A DNA stretch of 64,000 bases from the IMG/VR virus record IMGVR_UViG_3300036790_000219, positions 56,058 through 120,057 of that record, one strand, 5' to 3'. Made by a program: the position numbers and the translations under genes. The notes beneath the pieces are model-generated. The model had not been told where the DNA came from and ran no database searches. It saw only the letters and a list, made by a program, of their open reading frames with translations. The stretch is from a virus. This document shows positions 49,844 to 57,062 of the stretch, one piece after another (within the stretch, counting starts at the first letter, position 1; the number at the start of each line of letters is the position of its first letter).

Positions 49844-50227
49844 TTAGTCGGCGTACGGCAAGTGATTCGACGGTCTTACCGTTCCTCGTTCCAAGAAATC
49901 GGAGATTAGCCATACACCGTGGCCGATTGGCGTAAGAGTGGCTGAGTGGTCGAGAAAGATATCCTTCTCGCCATCGGTGCGAACCCAATATTCTCGCCCG
50001 CTCAGCGGGCCGGTCTCGGAGTATTTATAGCCCCGACGCTGAAGTTCACACGCCGCTTGATTGTGGTTCATTCCTTTCCTTTGTTGTATCAGTACATTGC
50101 GCTGGCCCTGAACGTACGTATATTCGAGAAGCTTGTTAAGCCGCTCGACAAAGGCAGCATATTGAGTAGTACTGAGCTTGATACAGTTTGTAGAAGCGAA
50201 CTGCTTCGCTTGCTTCTCAAAGTTCAT
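49844..50227 (-). CDS. Hypothetical early protein
   Basis: A 127-residue protein (MNFEKQAKQFASTNCIKL...). The sequence YSETGPLSGREYWVRTDGEKDIFLDHSATLTP suggests a small beta fold at the C-terminus. No recognised family. First gene after the large intergenic region at 50228-50949, so its promoter may lie there. Confidence 0.6.
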   Translation of the reverse strand: MNFEKQAKQFASTNCIKLSTTQYAAFVERLNKLLEYTYVQGQRNVLIQQRKGMNHNQAACELQRRGYKYSETGPLSGREYWVRTDGEKDIFLDHSATLTPIGHGVWLISDFLERGTVRPSNHLPYAD

Positions 50228-50949
50228 TGCTTTTTCCTCTCTTCAACAAAACGCCAAGCAGGGGCGGCCATACGGCTACGCCCCTGCGTAACTTTGTGTT
50301 GAGTTGTCTGCTGCTGTCTTGACGTACCACCGCGCCGCTCGCTCCGCCCCAGAAACCCAGTGCGTCTAAACCGGGCAACCAAAAACGGGTTGTGGCGTGG
50401 CTTTGTGTCAACCGGGGTTGGTGGCTACCCCCGCCAGTCCCTACCGCGCCGCCGCCCCTACCGCCTAGTTTGGCTCGAGGGCTACGTGGGTTTCGGGCTG
50501 ACTTACCCCTGACAGCGCGCGGTCGTCATCACCGCTCGGGCCGTAGGCGCGGCGGGCTTCCCTCTCCCAAGGGGCCACCGGCTTCTTTGGCGCACCCCGG
50601 AGTGGCGAACGTAGGGCCTGCTCATTTTCGAGATTCCGGGGTCCACCCTCAATATGGACGTTCCATCAAATAAAGTCAAGTCCTATTTCGACAAAACCGG
50701 CAAAGATTTAGTCAAATTAAATCAATCATTTAGACACAAAAATTGACTAGTGGCTAATAAGGCTCCGAAGGCCGAGAGAAGCCCCTAGAGGAGCCGAGGC
50801 CGGGGAGGGTAGCCACGCCTGGGCGGGGCAGAAATAACTTCCCTGTGGCCGTTTGCAGGAGCCGATTATAGACCCTACCCGGCCGAAACGGGCTACTCGA
50901 CGGGTAAACGGCCCTCCGCCCGGTCTATCGCTTGACATTATATACTTTT
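50228..50949. other. Long non-coding control region, GC-rich flanks with AT-rich core
   Basis: I see no convincing gene here; the short open frames have no phage codon pattern. The section 50280-50650 and 50760-50930 is GC-rich with short inverted repeats such as GGCTCC/GGAGCC near 50761-50800. An AT-rich core lies at 50663-50752. A minus-strand promoter is visible at 50651-50679. Alternating GC-rich arms and an AT-rich core could mark a replication origin or packaging site as well as a promoter block. Confidence 0.5.
50651..50679 (-). promoter_or_regulatory. Sigma-70-type promoter for leftward genes
   Basis: On the minus strand TTGACT (50679-50674) and CATATT (50656-50651) are separated by 17 bases. 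It points toward the leftward early genes beginning at 50227. The transcript would have a long leader of about 420 bases. Confidence 0.5.
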
Positions 50950-51078
50950 CTACGATCCTGTAGAGTCACCGTGTTGACTCTTTTCCCACGGCCATAGGCC
51001 GTCAACCGCCCTGAGATAAAGAAACATCAATCCCACTATTGCCCCAACTGCTACTAAAGCAAATAAAAATATACACAT
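50950..51078 (-). CDS. Tiny single-TM protein
   Basis: A 42-residue frame (MCIFLFALVAVGAIVGLMFL, then YLRAVDGLWPWEK). One transmembrane helix; GGGAGTGA upstream of ATG 51078. Two inverted repeats (50962-50981 and 50988-51002) fall within its 3' end, so the coding call and a hairpin role compete. Part of the series of miniature membrane peptides. Confidence 0.5.
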   Translation of the reverse strand: MCIFLFALVAVGAIVGLMFLYLRAVDGLWPWEKSQHGDSTGS

Positions 51079-51091
51079 AAATCACTCCCAA

Positions 51092-51367
51092 TTACACCAA
51101 AGGCCACTGTTTTTGTTCAAACACATGAAATACCAGATCGCCGTCATAAAACGTTCCTAGGTACTTGCCTACGGCATTAGGATGTCCGGTACCCCGCATA
51201 ATTAAGGTGCGCCGTTCTTTTAATGCGGTCGGATTACACCGATACCAAACGCATACTTGCTTATGCTGTACCTGAACACAAAGGAACTCTGCTCCCTTGG
51301 GAACCAGAATATCCTGAGTATCAACGATACCTAATGTGGCCTTCCAGACCACCTCAAGTTCAGCCAC
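51092..51367 (-). CDS. DUF7352-like phage protein
   Basis: A 91-residue protein. The pattern VWKATLGIVDTQDILVPKGAEFLCVQVQ...RGTGHPNAVGKYLGTFYDGDLVFHVF matches small phage proteins of the DUF7352 type, with no known function. Overlaps the MazG-like gene by eight bases. Confidence 0.7.
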   Translation of the reverse strand: MAELEVVWKATLGIVDTQDILVPKGAEFLCVQVQHKQVCVWYRCNPTALKERRTLIMRGTGHPNAVGKYLGTFYDGDLVFHVFEQKQWPLV

Positions 51368-51680
51368 TAAGCTTCTCCGTTTGCATGTATATAGCCAACC
51401 GCTCCTTCTTCCGCCGACGGCCTAAGAGTTTGTAGCTATAATTAATCAACTGCTCTTGCTTAGCTAATGATAGCATATACTCAAGATCCCCCACCTCAAG
51501 GGAAAGGTCTATAATATTGGTATAGTTAGTAGAAGCATTAGGGTTGTGATCTTGCTTTCCGAACCGCAGTATCTTGCTGCAGGATCGAATTACTTCAGCG
51601 CACTCTTCCATCAAAATAGTTAGGACTTCCCGTTCAAAGGGGGTAACTTGAGGGTGGGGAGAAATATAGCGTGTGGTCAT
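51360..51680 (-). CDS. MazG-like nucleotide pyrophosphohydrolase-like protein
   Basis: A 106-residue protein. ILMEECAEVIRSCSKILRFG and LSLEVGDLEYML fit the helical EExxE...ExxD arrangement of phage MazG-like (dUTPase/MazG-type) proteins. Phage versions adjust nucleotide or alarmone pools. Length is typical. It overlaps the downstream gene by eight bases and the upstream one by four. Confidence 0.7.
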   Translation of the reverse strand: MTTRYISPHPQVTPFEREVLTILMEECAEVIRSCSKILRFGKQDHNPNASTNYTNIIDLSLEVGDLEYMLSLAKQEQLINYSYKLLGRRRKKERLAIYMQTEKLSG

Positions 51681-51790
51681 TTTTGATCCCTAAGTATGTT
51701 TACTATTGCCCATACTGCACTAGCATTTAGGCTGAATGCCAACACCGCAATTGCACATCCGGGCAGAAACACGTGGGGTGTAGGAGTCAT
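51677..51790 (-). CDS. Tiny single-TM protein
   Basis: A 37-residue frame (MTPTPHVFLPGCAIAVLAFS...IVNILRDQK). One hydrophobic helix. GGAGG abuts the ATG at 51790, which is closer than usual, and an in-frame TTG at 51859 would give 60 residues without a site. The start is therefore uncertain. Confidence 0.4.
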   Translation of the reverse strand: MTPTPHVFLPGCAIAVLAFSLNASAVWAIVNILRDQK

Positions 51791-51837
51791 ACCTCCTTCC
51801 TGATGCGTGTCTAAAGAAGTGACGGATAGGCCCTCGT

Positions 51838-51955
51838 CCAGTTCGGCTCCGATAGTCAAGCTGGAGGCTGAATACAGTCCTCTTTATCCTCAGGTATCTT
51901 TATCGGGGGTAAGGGGGAGTATTCGGCCTCTGAACCAGTTCTCACCGATAGTCAA
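51838..51955. repeat. Direct 21-22 bp repeat flanking the divergent intergenic region
   Basis: On the minus strand both copies read TTGACTATCGG, then diverge slightly, then GAACTGG or ACTGG (51838-51859 and 51935-51955 on the plus strand). They sit in the gap between leftward and rightward early genes, where a regulator operator or promoter would be expected. Confidence 0.5.
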
Positions 51956-52078
51956 ATAAAAAAAGGTTAGGGTATAAATTGACTTGCCGAAATAGGGGGT
52001 GTGTCGTATGATTGGGTTGGAGACTATCCCAGCAGCAGGTCAAGGCTTTGATGCTTATTGGAAGGGTTGCGGTAAAAA

Positions 52079-52678
52079 ATGCCTACTGGTTACACAGCAA
52101 ACGTTCAAGAAGGCAAAATCAAGACACTACGAGAATACGCTTTGTGTTGTGCTAGAGCATTTGGTGCTCTCATCAATATGCGAGACGAGCCTTACGACAA
52201 ACCCGTTCCCAAGATATTACCAATGAATATGACCTACTACGACGAGCGAATTGCCGCCCGTCAAAAGACCTTTGACGAGGTAACTGGTTTATCAATTAGT
52301 GAGTGTACTGAGCGAGCCAGGATGGAATTTGGTCAACTGTTGAAAGCTCATTGGGAGAGAGAAAATACGCGTGCCACTCAACAGCACCGTTATGAAGAAA
52401 TGCTTACGCGCGTTCTAAACTGGAAAGTCCCGGAGGAACTGCAGGGGTTGAAGGAGTTTATGACTTCTCAACTACAAGAATCTATTGAGCACGATTGTAG
52501 CTACCGCTCTAAAGCCCCGGTGTTGTTGACTGGGAAGAACTGGCGGGCGAAGGAATTAGCTAACGTTGTTGATGATCTTGCTTGGTATTCCAAGCGCCGT
52601 CAGGAAGAGATAGCCCGTGTAGAAGATCGTAATGCCTGGCTAAAAGCATTATGGGGTTCTTTGGAGAGTTACGTATAA
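52079..52678 (+). CDS. Conserved phage hypothetical protein
   Basis: A 199-residue protein starting MPTGYTANVQEGKIKTLREY. The N-terminal CARAFGALINMRDEPYDKPVP followed by MNMTYYDERIAARQK and long charged helices is a pattern I recall from phage early proteins of unknown function. First substantial rightward early gene, downstream of the divergent control region. Confidence 0.65.
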   Translation: MPTGYTANVQEGKIKTLREYALCCARAFGALINMRDEPYDKPVPKILPMNMTYYDERIAARQKTFDEVTGLSISECTERARMEFGQLLKAHWERENTRATQQHRYEEMLTRVLNWKVPEELQGLKEFMTSQLQESIEHDCSYRSKAPVLLTGKNWRAKELANVVDDLAWYSKRRQEEIARVEDRNAWLKALWGSLESYV

Positions 52679-52702
52679 CCGCAGCCTGAAAGGAAACCAC
52701 TG

Positions 52703-53017
52703 ATGAAACTCTTGCCGTGTCCTTTTTGCAATTCCGTTAATATTGACCCTGAAGGATGGGCGAGCACGGAACGCGCTGGTCCTGCATGTGACAATTGCGG
52801 GGGCACTGCCAACACTATCGAGCTTTGGAATACTCGTAAGGGTGAACAAGCGGAGCACGGGGTCGAAGATAGCTCTCACAATGATAGGGAAGCACATCTT
52901 TTACTCGACCTGATTTGTGCTGAGTTCACCAGTGATCCGTTGAGCGTCCAATGCTTTGACCTGCAAATAGTAGAGCGGGTGAAAATTTGCGTAGCAGCAC
53001 ACCGCTTGGAGGAATAG
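52703..53017 (+). CDS. Lar-like zinc finger with extra C-terminal domain
   Basis: A 104-residue protein. LPCPFCNSVN, ACDNCGGT and IELWNTRKG match the Lar zinc finger, as in the minus-strand gene at 47983. The last ~50 residues (REAHLLLDLICAEFTSDPLSVQCFD) are an added helical part. AAAGGAA precedes the ATG. Presumably antirestriction or another nucleic-acid role. Confidence 0.7.
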   Translation: MKLLPCPFCNSVNIDPEGWASTERAGPACDNCGGTANTIELWNTRKGEQAEHGVEDSSHNDREAHLLLDLICAEFTSDPLSVQCFDLQIVERVKICVAAHRLEE

Positions 53018-53019
53018 CC

Positions 53020-53190
53020 ATGATGGCCGGATATTATCTAGACGTGACAATCAATCGCAAGAACGGCGAGACAAAAGAGCACCGAAACGAAAAGGACGTC
53101 TCGCTCGCCGGGATTGCACTTACTGATCTCTTAGAAAAACACCCCGACGCCACATCATTTGTCGTAGCCGTCGTCCCGAAGTCAGAGTAG
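53020..53190 (+). CDS. Small ORFan of the GC-rich array
   Basis: A 56-residue protein (MMAGYYLDVTINRKNGETKE...). ATG 53020 follows GGAGGAAT. It ends ..PKSE with CAGAGTAG at the stop, the first of several genes with this terminal sequence. No known family. Confidence 0.55.
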   Translation: MMAGYYLDVTINRKNGETKEHRNEKDVSLAGIALTDLLEKHPDATSFVVAVVPKSE

Positions 53191-53198
53191 GCTACCCG

Positions 53199-53408
53199 AT
53201 GAAAATGTCGAAGATAGAGGTCGGCATGAGGCTCATCTGCAAAAACAGAGGGGCGCTTTCTCCCATTACCGTGACGGAGCTTACCTCGCGCGGCTTCAAA
53301 TACCGTTTGGATGAGGTAAGGTTACTCATGCCGGGCAAGACGTTTGCCATAGACGGCCACGAGCATTTTGGTATCGACGGCGAGTCATTCTACGAGTTGG
53401 AGAAATAG
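53199..53408 (+). CDS. Small ORFan of the GC-rich array
   Basis: A 69-residue protein (MKMSKIEVGMRLICKNRG...), beta-rich, with a KOW/SH3-like look (LICKNRGALSPITVTELTSRGFKYRL). Starts eight bases after the previous stop. No family assigned. Confidence 0.55.
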   Translation: MKMSKIEVGMRLICKNRGALSPITVTELTSRGFKYRLDEVRLLMPGKTFAIDGHEHFGIDGESFYELEK

Positions 53409-53413
53409 CCCCG

Positions 53414-53602
53414 ATGGCAACAATCACACTCAAACTTCAAGCCAAAACTACTAAGGCCGAGGACGACGAAGCCAATCTGTTACTCGCTGCTGCCTTGTGT
53501 CGTGACACCGACGAAATTACTGATCGCTTCAAACGACCAGCGATAAAGAAACTGCTCAGGCGCGGCGTTCTAAAAATCAACTGCAGCAACTTGGATATTT
53601 AG
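53414..53602 (+). CDS. Small ORFan, paralogue of 54156 gene
   Basis: A 62-residue protein (MATITLKLQAKTTKAEDDEAN...). The C-terminal RPAIKKLLRRGVLKIN matches TPTIKSLLKRGVLRID of the gene at 54156, and both begin MAT-hydrophobic-L. Probably a small helical-hairpin DNA- or protein-binding domain. GGAGAAAT precedes the ATG. Confidence 0.6.
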   Translation: MATITLKLQAKTTKAEDDEANLLLAAALCRDTDEITDRFKRPAIKKLLRRGVLKINCSNLDI

Positions 53603-53609
53603 GCCAGTC

Positions 53610-53846
53610 ATGCCACTGCGCGAAAAAGCACTGGAAATGAGGAATGCCATTGACGGCATAGAATTGGCATTGCACGGCAACAACAAGATCACGGACACGG
53701 CAAGACTGTTCGACGATGCGGAGGATGATCTTGTTGTGAAGGTGGCTATGACTGCCGGCAATCTTCGTCAAATTTGCACAGCACTCGATGAGTGCAACCG
53801 CATTATCCACTCGCCGGAATTTATCCCGGCCAACCTGGCAGAGTAG
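53610..53846 (+). CDS. Small helical ORFan of the array
   Basis: A 78-residue, mostly helical protein (MPLREKALEMRNAIDGIELA...). It ends ..NLAE with CAGAGTAG at the stop. No motif. Starts seven bases after the preceding stop. Confidence 0.55.
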   Translation: MPLREKALEMRNAIDGIELALHGNNKITDTARLFDDAEDDLVVKVAMTAGNLRQICTALDECNRIIHSPEFIPANLAE

Positions 53847-53851
53847 TCCCG

Positions 53852-54145
53852 ATGAATCGACGTCAGATAGATGAGGCAGAACAGGAAGTCGAACAAATGA
53901 AGCAGGCATATCTTCGCCGCTTCGGTTGGGACTTAACCTGCAATACGCCGGGTTCGTATTGGCTCTGGCGCCGGGATTTTGCAACTGAGGACGCCGCAAG
54001 CCATCGTCGTTGGGAAGAGCGCGGTCCTGGCCCGCTGGGGTGGCCGTCCCAACCACGGCCTTATGGCGTCATAACCGCATCGCTCGACCTCGCCGTTTCA
54101 ATGACGGAACGATTTCTTGACGAGCATCCGGACGTAGCAGAGTAG
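53852..54145 (+). CDS. Charged helical ORFan of the array
   Basis: A 97-residue protein from ATG 53852 (MNRRQIDEAEQEVEQMKQAY...); an upstream extension of the frame overlaps the previous gene. N-terminal coiled coil, then an aromatic region (YWLWRRDFATEDAASHRRWEER). Ends ..PDVAE with CAGAGTAG. Function unknown. Confidence 0.55.
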   Translation: MNRRQIDEAEQEVEQMKQAYLRRFGWDLTCNTPGSYWLWRRDFATEDAASHRRWEERGPGPLGWPSQPRPYGVITASLDLAVSMTERFLDEHPDVAE

Positions 54146-54155
54146 GATTACGCCC

Positions 54156-54374
54156 ATGGCAACGCTTTCGCTTGATCTCACCAAAAAAGCTTCCGAGACA
54201 GAGATCGCGGCTGCGCAAAAGCTGCAGGTGGCTGCGCTTACTAGGGACGTTGACGAAACCAACCGTCTCCTGAAAACACCAACCATAAAATCGCTTCTCA
54301 AGCGCGGCGTGCTTCGTATTGATCGACGCACTGTCCTCGACTTTGAGGGCGAGCAACACGAACTGTCAGAGTAG
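54156..54374 (+). CDS. Small ORFan, paralogue of 53414 gene
   Basis: A 72-residue protein (MATLSLDLTKKASETEIAAAQ...). Shares with the gene at 53414 the opening MAT, an ALxRDxDE segment and a final IKSLLKRGVLRID. The stop is preceded by TCAGAG. A leader AGTAGGATTACGCC lies between it and the previous gene. Confidence 0.6.
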   Translation: MATLSLDLTKKASETEIAAAQKLQVAALTRDVDETNRLLKTPTIKSLLKRGVLRIDRRTVLDFEGEQHELSE

Positions 54375-54380
54375 CCCGCC

Positions 54381-54590
54381 ATGACCGACGCTGAAATTCA
54401 GGCGATCCTGAGCGAAAAGAATGTATTAATCGACGCCCTCACGTTGGAGCGCGATCAACTACGCGGCGCGTTGAACTTTATAGAAGCTGCAGCGAGCGAT
54501 GTGTTGGCCGGATATGTTGCTGCTGCAGGATGGGTCACGCAAAACGATGATGGTTCTATCGTCGCGGCGAGATCGTTCCTAACTCAGTAG
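54381..54590 (+). CDS. Small coiled-coil ORFan
   Basis: A 69-residue protein (MTDAEIQAILSEKNVLIDAL...) with a coiled-coil N-terminus and an Ala-rich hydrophobic middle. No recognised family. Confidence 0.55.
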   Translation: MTDAEIQAILSEKNVLIDALTLERDQLRGALNFIEAAASDVLAGYVAAAGWVTQNDDGSIVAARSFLTQ

Positions 54591-54602
54591 GAAGAGGCCG
54601 CC

Positions 54603-54827
54603 ATGTCTGCCATATTCAATTTCATCAGCGGAAAACGGCGCGGCAAGATCGCCGAGCTTGAGGCATCGGTTGGACACACCGCTGGCTACCTCGGCTTGGA
54701 ACTTGAGGAAAACGAGAGGCTCCGCGCCAAGCTCGATCAGATTGCGGCCGTCTGCGACGACAATGCCGCGGCGACCTGCGACGCTCACATGACGTTGAAA
54801 TTCATCCGCCAGATCGCAGCCGCCTAA
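54603..54827 (+). CDS. Small coiled-coil ORFan
   Basis: A 74-residue protein (MSAIFNFISGKRRGKIAELE...). It has a possible membrane-associated N-terminus and coiled coil (GLELEENERLRAKLDQIAAV). Spaced from its upstream neighbour by AGTAGGAAGAGGCC. Unknown function. Confidence 0.55.
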   Translation: MSAIFNFISGKRRGKIAELEASVGHTAGYLGLELEENERLRAKLDQIAAVCDDNAAATCDAHMTLKFIRQIAAA

Positions 54828-54847
54828 CCGAGTAGGATTACGCCGCC

Positions 54848-55072
54848 ATGAAAGTATATCGGCTTAACGAGTGGCACGAGGCTTGCGGCGATGTGCTGTG
54901 GTGGAAATTTCCGGTCACTGAGCCGCCTTATATTGGATCGCCCCTGGACGTTGGTCGCGCCGTGGAAGTGACAATCCGCGATAGCGTTCGGAATTATACT
55001 TATACGCAGCATTTCGGTGGCTGGCCTGGCTATCACACGCACTGGACTCAAATCGATGTCCCAACTCTTTGA
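54848..55072 (+). CDS. Small ORFan of the array
   Basis: A 74-residue aromatic-rich protein (MKVYRLNEWHEACGDVLWWK...). Likely a small beta domain. Preceded by the repeated junction AGTAGGATTACGCCGCC after an independent stop codon. No family. Confidence 0.55.
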   Translation: MKVYRLNEWHEACGDVLWWKFPVTEPPYIGSPLDVGRAVEVTIRDSVRNYTYTQHFGGWPGYHTHWTQIDVPTL

Positions 55073-55084
55073 AGGTAGAGGCCG

Positions 55085-55324
55085 ATGCAGCACGCGACGA
55101 CACTTGACGAAGTCTTGTCGCTCCGCGACGAGAATGCGCGGCTCTTAAGTATATTGATGCGTTACCGCTACGCAGTCGCATTTGCCGCCGCAGAAGCATG
55201 GGCTGGAACTGCTGAGACACGCGATAGGTTTGAATGGGCGCGCGCGAGCGACCGGCACGGCAATCTTAGCGACGGCGAACTGGCTGGTGTCGGCGCTGAA
55301 TTTCATCGTACTGCTGGCCTATAG
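55085..55324 (+). CDS. Small helical ORFan of the array
   Basis: A 79-residue protein (MQHATTLDEVLSLRDENARL...). Helical with a coiled-coil start. The last gene of the small-ORF array before the Tat-signal protein. Confidence 0.55.
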   Translation: MQHATTLDEVLSLRDENARLLSILMRYRYAVAFAAAEAWAGTAETRDRFEWARASDRHGNLSDGELAGVGAEFHRTAGL

Positions 55325-55329
55325 GATTA

Positions 55330-55339
55330 CCCCCCCCCC
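55330..55339. repeat. 10-bp poly-C tract between RBS and ATG of 55341 gene
   Basis: Ten C residues lie between AGGAT (55323-55327) and the ATG at 55341. Changes in tract length would alter the spacing between ribosome-binding site and start codon without touching the coding sequence. Confidence 0.75.
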
Positions 55340-55340
55340 G

Positions 55341-55895
55341 ATGAACCGCCGAACGACACTCACAGGACTTGCCGCCGCGCTCGCGGCCGCAGCGTTCCCA
55401 TTGCCCATTTCCGCAAAGGTCAAGCATGTCATTATGCCTAGCCTCTCCTGCGTGGAACAATGTAGTGAGGCGATTCGCGAGAATACGCGAACGATCTTTT
55501 GGGAAGTGATGGAACGATGGAGTTGCCGCGACGGCAAACTTTATTCCATCGAAACGGCGAAGGTAGTATCACCGCGCTACTGGCAATGGCTCGCCGAGGA
55601 GACAGAGCCGCGCAATCACTATCCTCATATCCAATTCGGCGGGGCAGTTGTCGCCGGCAAGGGCGATCCTGAGTTCTACAATCGATGGCTCACCTACGCT
55701 CGCACACTCAGCCGCAATTGGCCGGAGATCGGCGATGCAAGGTCGCTTGCTGCCGCAAATCGTCTCGAAGATAAGTTTATATCTCGCCCGGACTATGAAA
55801 GCGATGTCCAGTGGTTGCTAGAAAGGCAATCCGGGGACGCAGTTTTTGAAGGGATTACCCCGAGTGATCCACACTCAGATGGGGAATTATTATGA
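55341..55895 (+). CDS. Tat-signal exported protein, unknown function
   Basis: A 184-residue protein from ATG 55341. The leader NRRTTLTGLAAALAAAAFPLPISA has a twin-arginine motif and hydrophobic core. The mature part (CVEQCSEAIRENTRTIFWEV, YWQWLAEETEPRNHYPHIQF) has no recognised family. Translation may depend on the poly-C tract just upstream. GC-rich and host-like; probably acquired. Confidence 0.6.
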   Translation: MNRRTTLTGLAAALAAAAFPLPISAKVKHVIMPSLSCVEQCSEAIRENTRTIFWEVMERWSCRDGKLYSIETAKVVSPRYWQWLAEETEPRNHYPHIQFGGAVVAGKGDPEFYNRWLTYARTLSRNWPEIGDARSLAAANRLEDKFISRPDYESDVQWLLERQSGDAVFEGITPSDPHSDGELL

Positions 55896-56365
55896 CTACT
55901 TTGATCCGACTTCTGGAACCGTGTGATATACCGGCTTGCGTGCGTCTCGGCGTTTTAGGGTTTGGTCCTTTTGTTGGCCATTTGGCCCATGTCGATTTGA
56001 ATGAAGCGTTCAATTCGACAGCATGGCGTCCAACGTTTTACGTCGCGGAAATTGACGGTAATGTGGTTGGGATGGGTGCCTATAACATCGCATGGCTCGG
56101 GTACGGCATCTATTCGCTAACTTGGCTGATCGTCGCGCCGGACTTTCGGCGAAGGGGTATAGCCAAGGCGTTGATTGATCGCCGCCTCGCCGATCTCCGG
56201 CCAATGGCTCGGCTTATATTGACCGAAACGCCTCGTGAGGAAGTCGCGCACCTCTACGAGGGCCGATACGGGTTTCGTCGGTTACTAACCATTCCAGGGG
56301 AGTTGGAAAGAGAACGGTCTGAAATTCTTCTTGGATGGACGCCGAAAGCGTCGCCAAGGGCGTGA
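55892..56365 (+). CDS. GNAT acetyltransferase
   Basis: A 157-residue protein. The GNAT core is recognisable: beta strand VAEIDGNVVGMGAYNI, then LTWLIVAPDFRRRGIAKALIDRRL with the acetyl-CoA-binding RRRGIA loop, then HLYEGRYGFRRLLTIPG. The acceptor is unknown; phage GNATs may modify host proteins or small molecules. It overlaps the previous gene at ATGA. GC-rich and host-like. Confidence 0.75.
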   Translation: MTTLIRLLEPCDIPACVRLGVLGFGPFVGHLAHVDLNEAFNSTAWRPTFYVAEIDGNVVGMGAYNIAWLGYGIYSLTWLIVAPDFRRRGIAKALIDRRLADLRPMARLILTETPREEVAHLYEGRYGFRRLLTIPGELERERSEILLGWTPKASPRA

Positions 56366-56403
56366 ATTGAAGAATTTGGCCGCCAAAATGAGGAGGTAGT
56401 TTT

Positions 56404-56625
56404 TTGGTGATAATTTGTGGTTTTGTAGCGGCTGGTGGTGCACTTTACGCTTTGCTTGGCGTCGTAGCTGCCAGGAATATCAATAAGCAGGTTAAACGCA
56501 ACGGGTACGACGAACACGCTACGGGCTTCCTCTTTGGTTGTTTTTGGCCCCTTGCTATAGTACTAGTGGGTACTGCTACCGTATTGTTTGATGCTCCAAT
56601 CGGTGGCTCGGACCTTGTCAAATGA
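56404..56625 (+). CDS. Two-TM small membrane protein
   Basis: A 73-residue protein from TTG 56404 (GTG 56407 is possible) with AGGAGG upstream. Two hydrophobic segments (VIICGFVAAGGALYALLGVV and FLFGCFWPLAIVLVGTATVL). Ends ATGA-coupled with the next gene. Possible holin-like or exclusion protein; unassigned. Confidence 0.6.
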   Translation: MVIICGFVAAGGALYALLGVVAARNINKQVKRNGYDEHATGFLFGCFWPLAIVLVGTATVLFDAPIGGSDLVK

Positions 56626-57062
56626 CCGAGAAGAATCCCTACAAGATGGACTACCCCGGTTGGCTAGAACTAAAATGGCACGACGGCTATGAGGATCTGA
56701 AACGGTGGTTTTACAATTACCGTACAGGTCTCAACGTAGCGTTCTGTAATGATTCCGAATGGTTGGTCATCGATGACAAGAAGTTTACGGTGCGGAACAA
56801 GCAACATGTCCACTATACGGGGCAGATAGGATCTGATCACTATCCAAATTCCGTTCGCAAGGTGGACTTCGAGATTGATGCCCCACCGCCACCGACATTT
56901 ATGCAAGCCCCCAAACGGCCTAAACGGTTGGAGGTTCCTTCACATATATCCCCTAGGAACATGTACGCGAATCTAGTAAGTTCCGCATGTGCCCCCACTA
57001 GCCCTAGGATTGGGCTGAGGACGGACGACACATGCTTTTTTTCAAATTTCTCGCGCTTGTAG
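56622..57062 (+). CDS. Hypothetical protein
   Basis: A 146-residue soluble protein (MTEKNPYKMDYPGWLELKWH...). Aromatic, charged N-terminal half; the C-terminal region from ~85 is Pro-rich (DAPPPPTFMQAPKRPKRL) and overlaps the next gene by 31 bases in another frame. No motif is recognised. Host-like base use. Confidence 0.55.
   Translation: MTEKNPYKMDYPGWLELKWHDGYEDLKRWFYNYRTGLNVAFCNDSEWLVIDDKKFTVRNKQHVHYTGQIGSDHYPNSVRKVDFEIDAPPPPTFMQAPKRPKRLEVPSHISPRNMYANLVSSACAPTSPRIGLRTDDTCFFSNFSRL

Noticed and set aside
50392-50673. Plus-strand frame of 93 codons in the non-coding region
   Set aside because: It is Pro/Arg/Gly-rich as expected from GC-rich random sequence, opens from an internal start and has no ribosome-binding site or phage-like codon use.
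50932-50966. TTGACA at 50932-50937 as a rightward promoter
   Set aside because: The possible -10 elements (TACGAT, TAGAGT) have spacings of 13 and 23, and no rightward gene begins until 52079.
50962-51002. Hairpins AGAGTCA/TGACTCT and ACGGCC/GGCCGT read as a terminator
   Set aside because: They fall inside the small membrane-protein frame 50950-51078 and have only a short T-run on the plus strand, where no gene ends. Kept only as a note.
51999-52226. Plus-strand frame MCRMIGLETIPAAGQG upstream of and overlapping 52079
   Set aside because: The larger overlapping frame at 52079 continues as a conserved phage protein. The shorter one has no ribosome-binding site and becomes a shadow after 52079.
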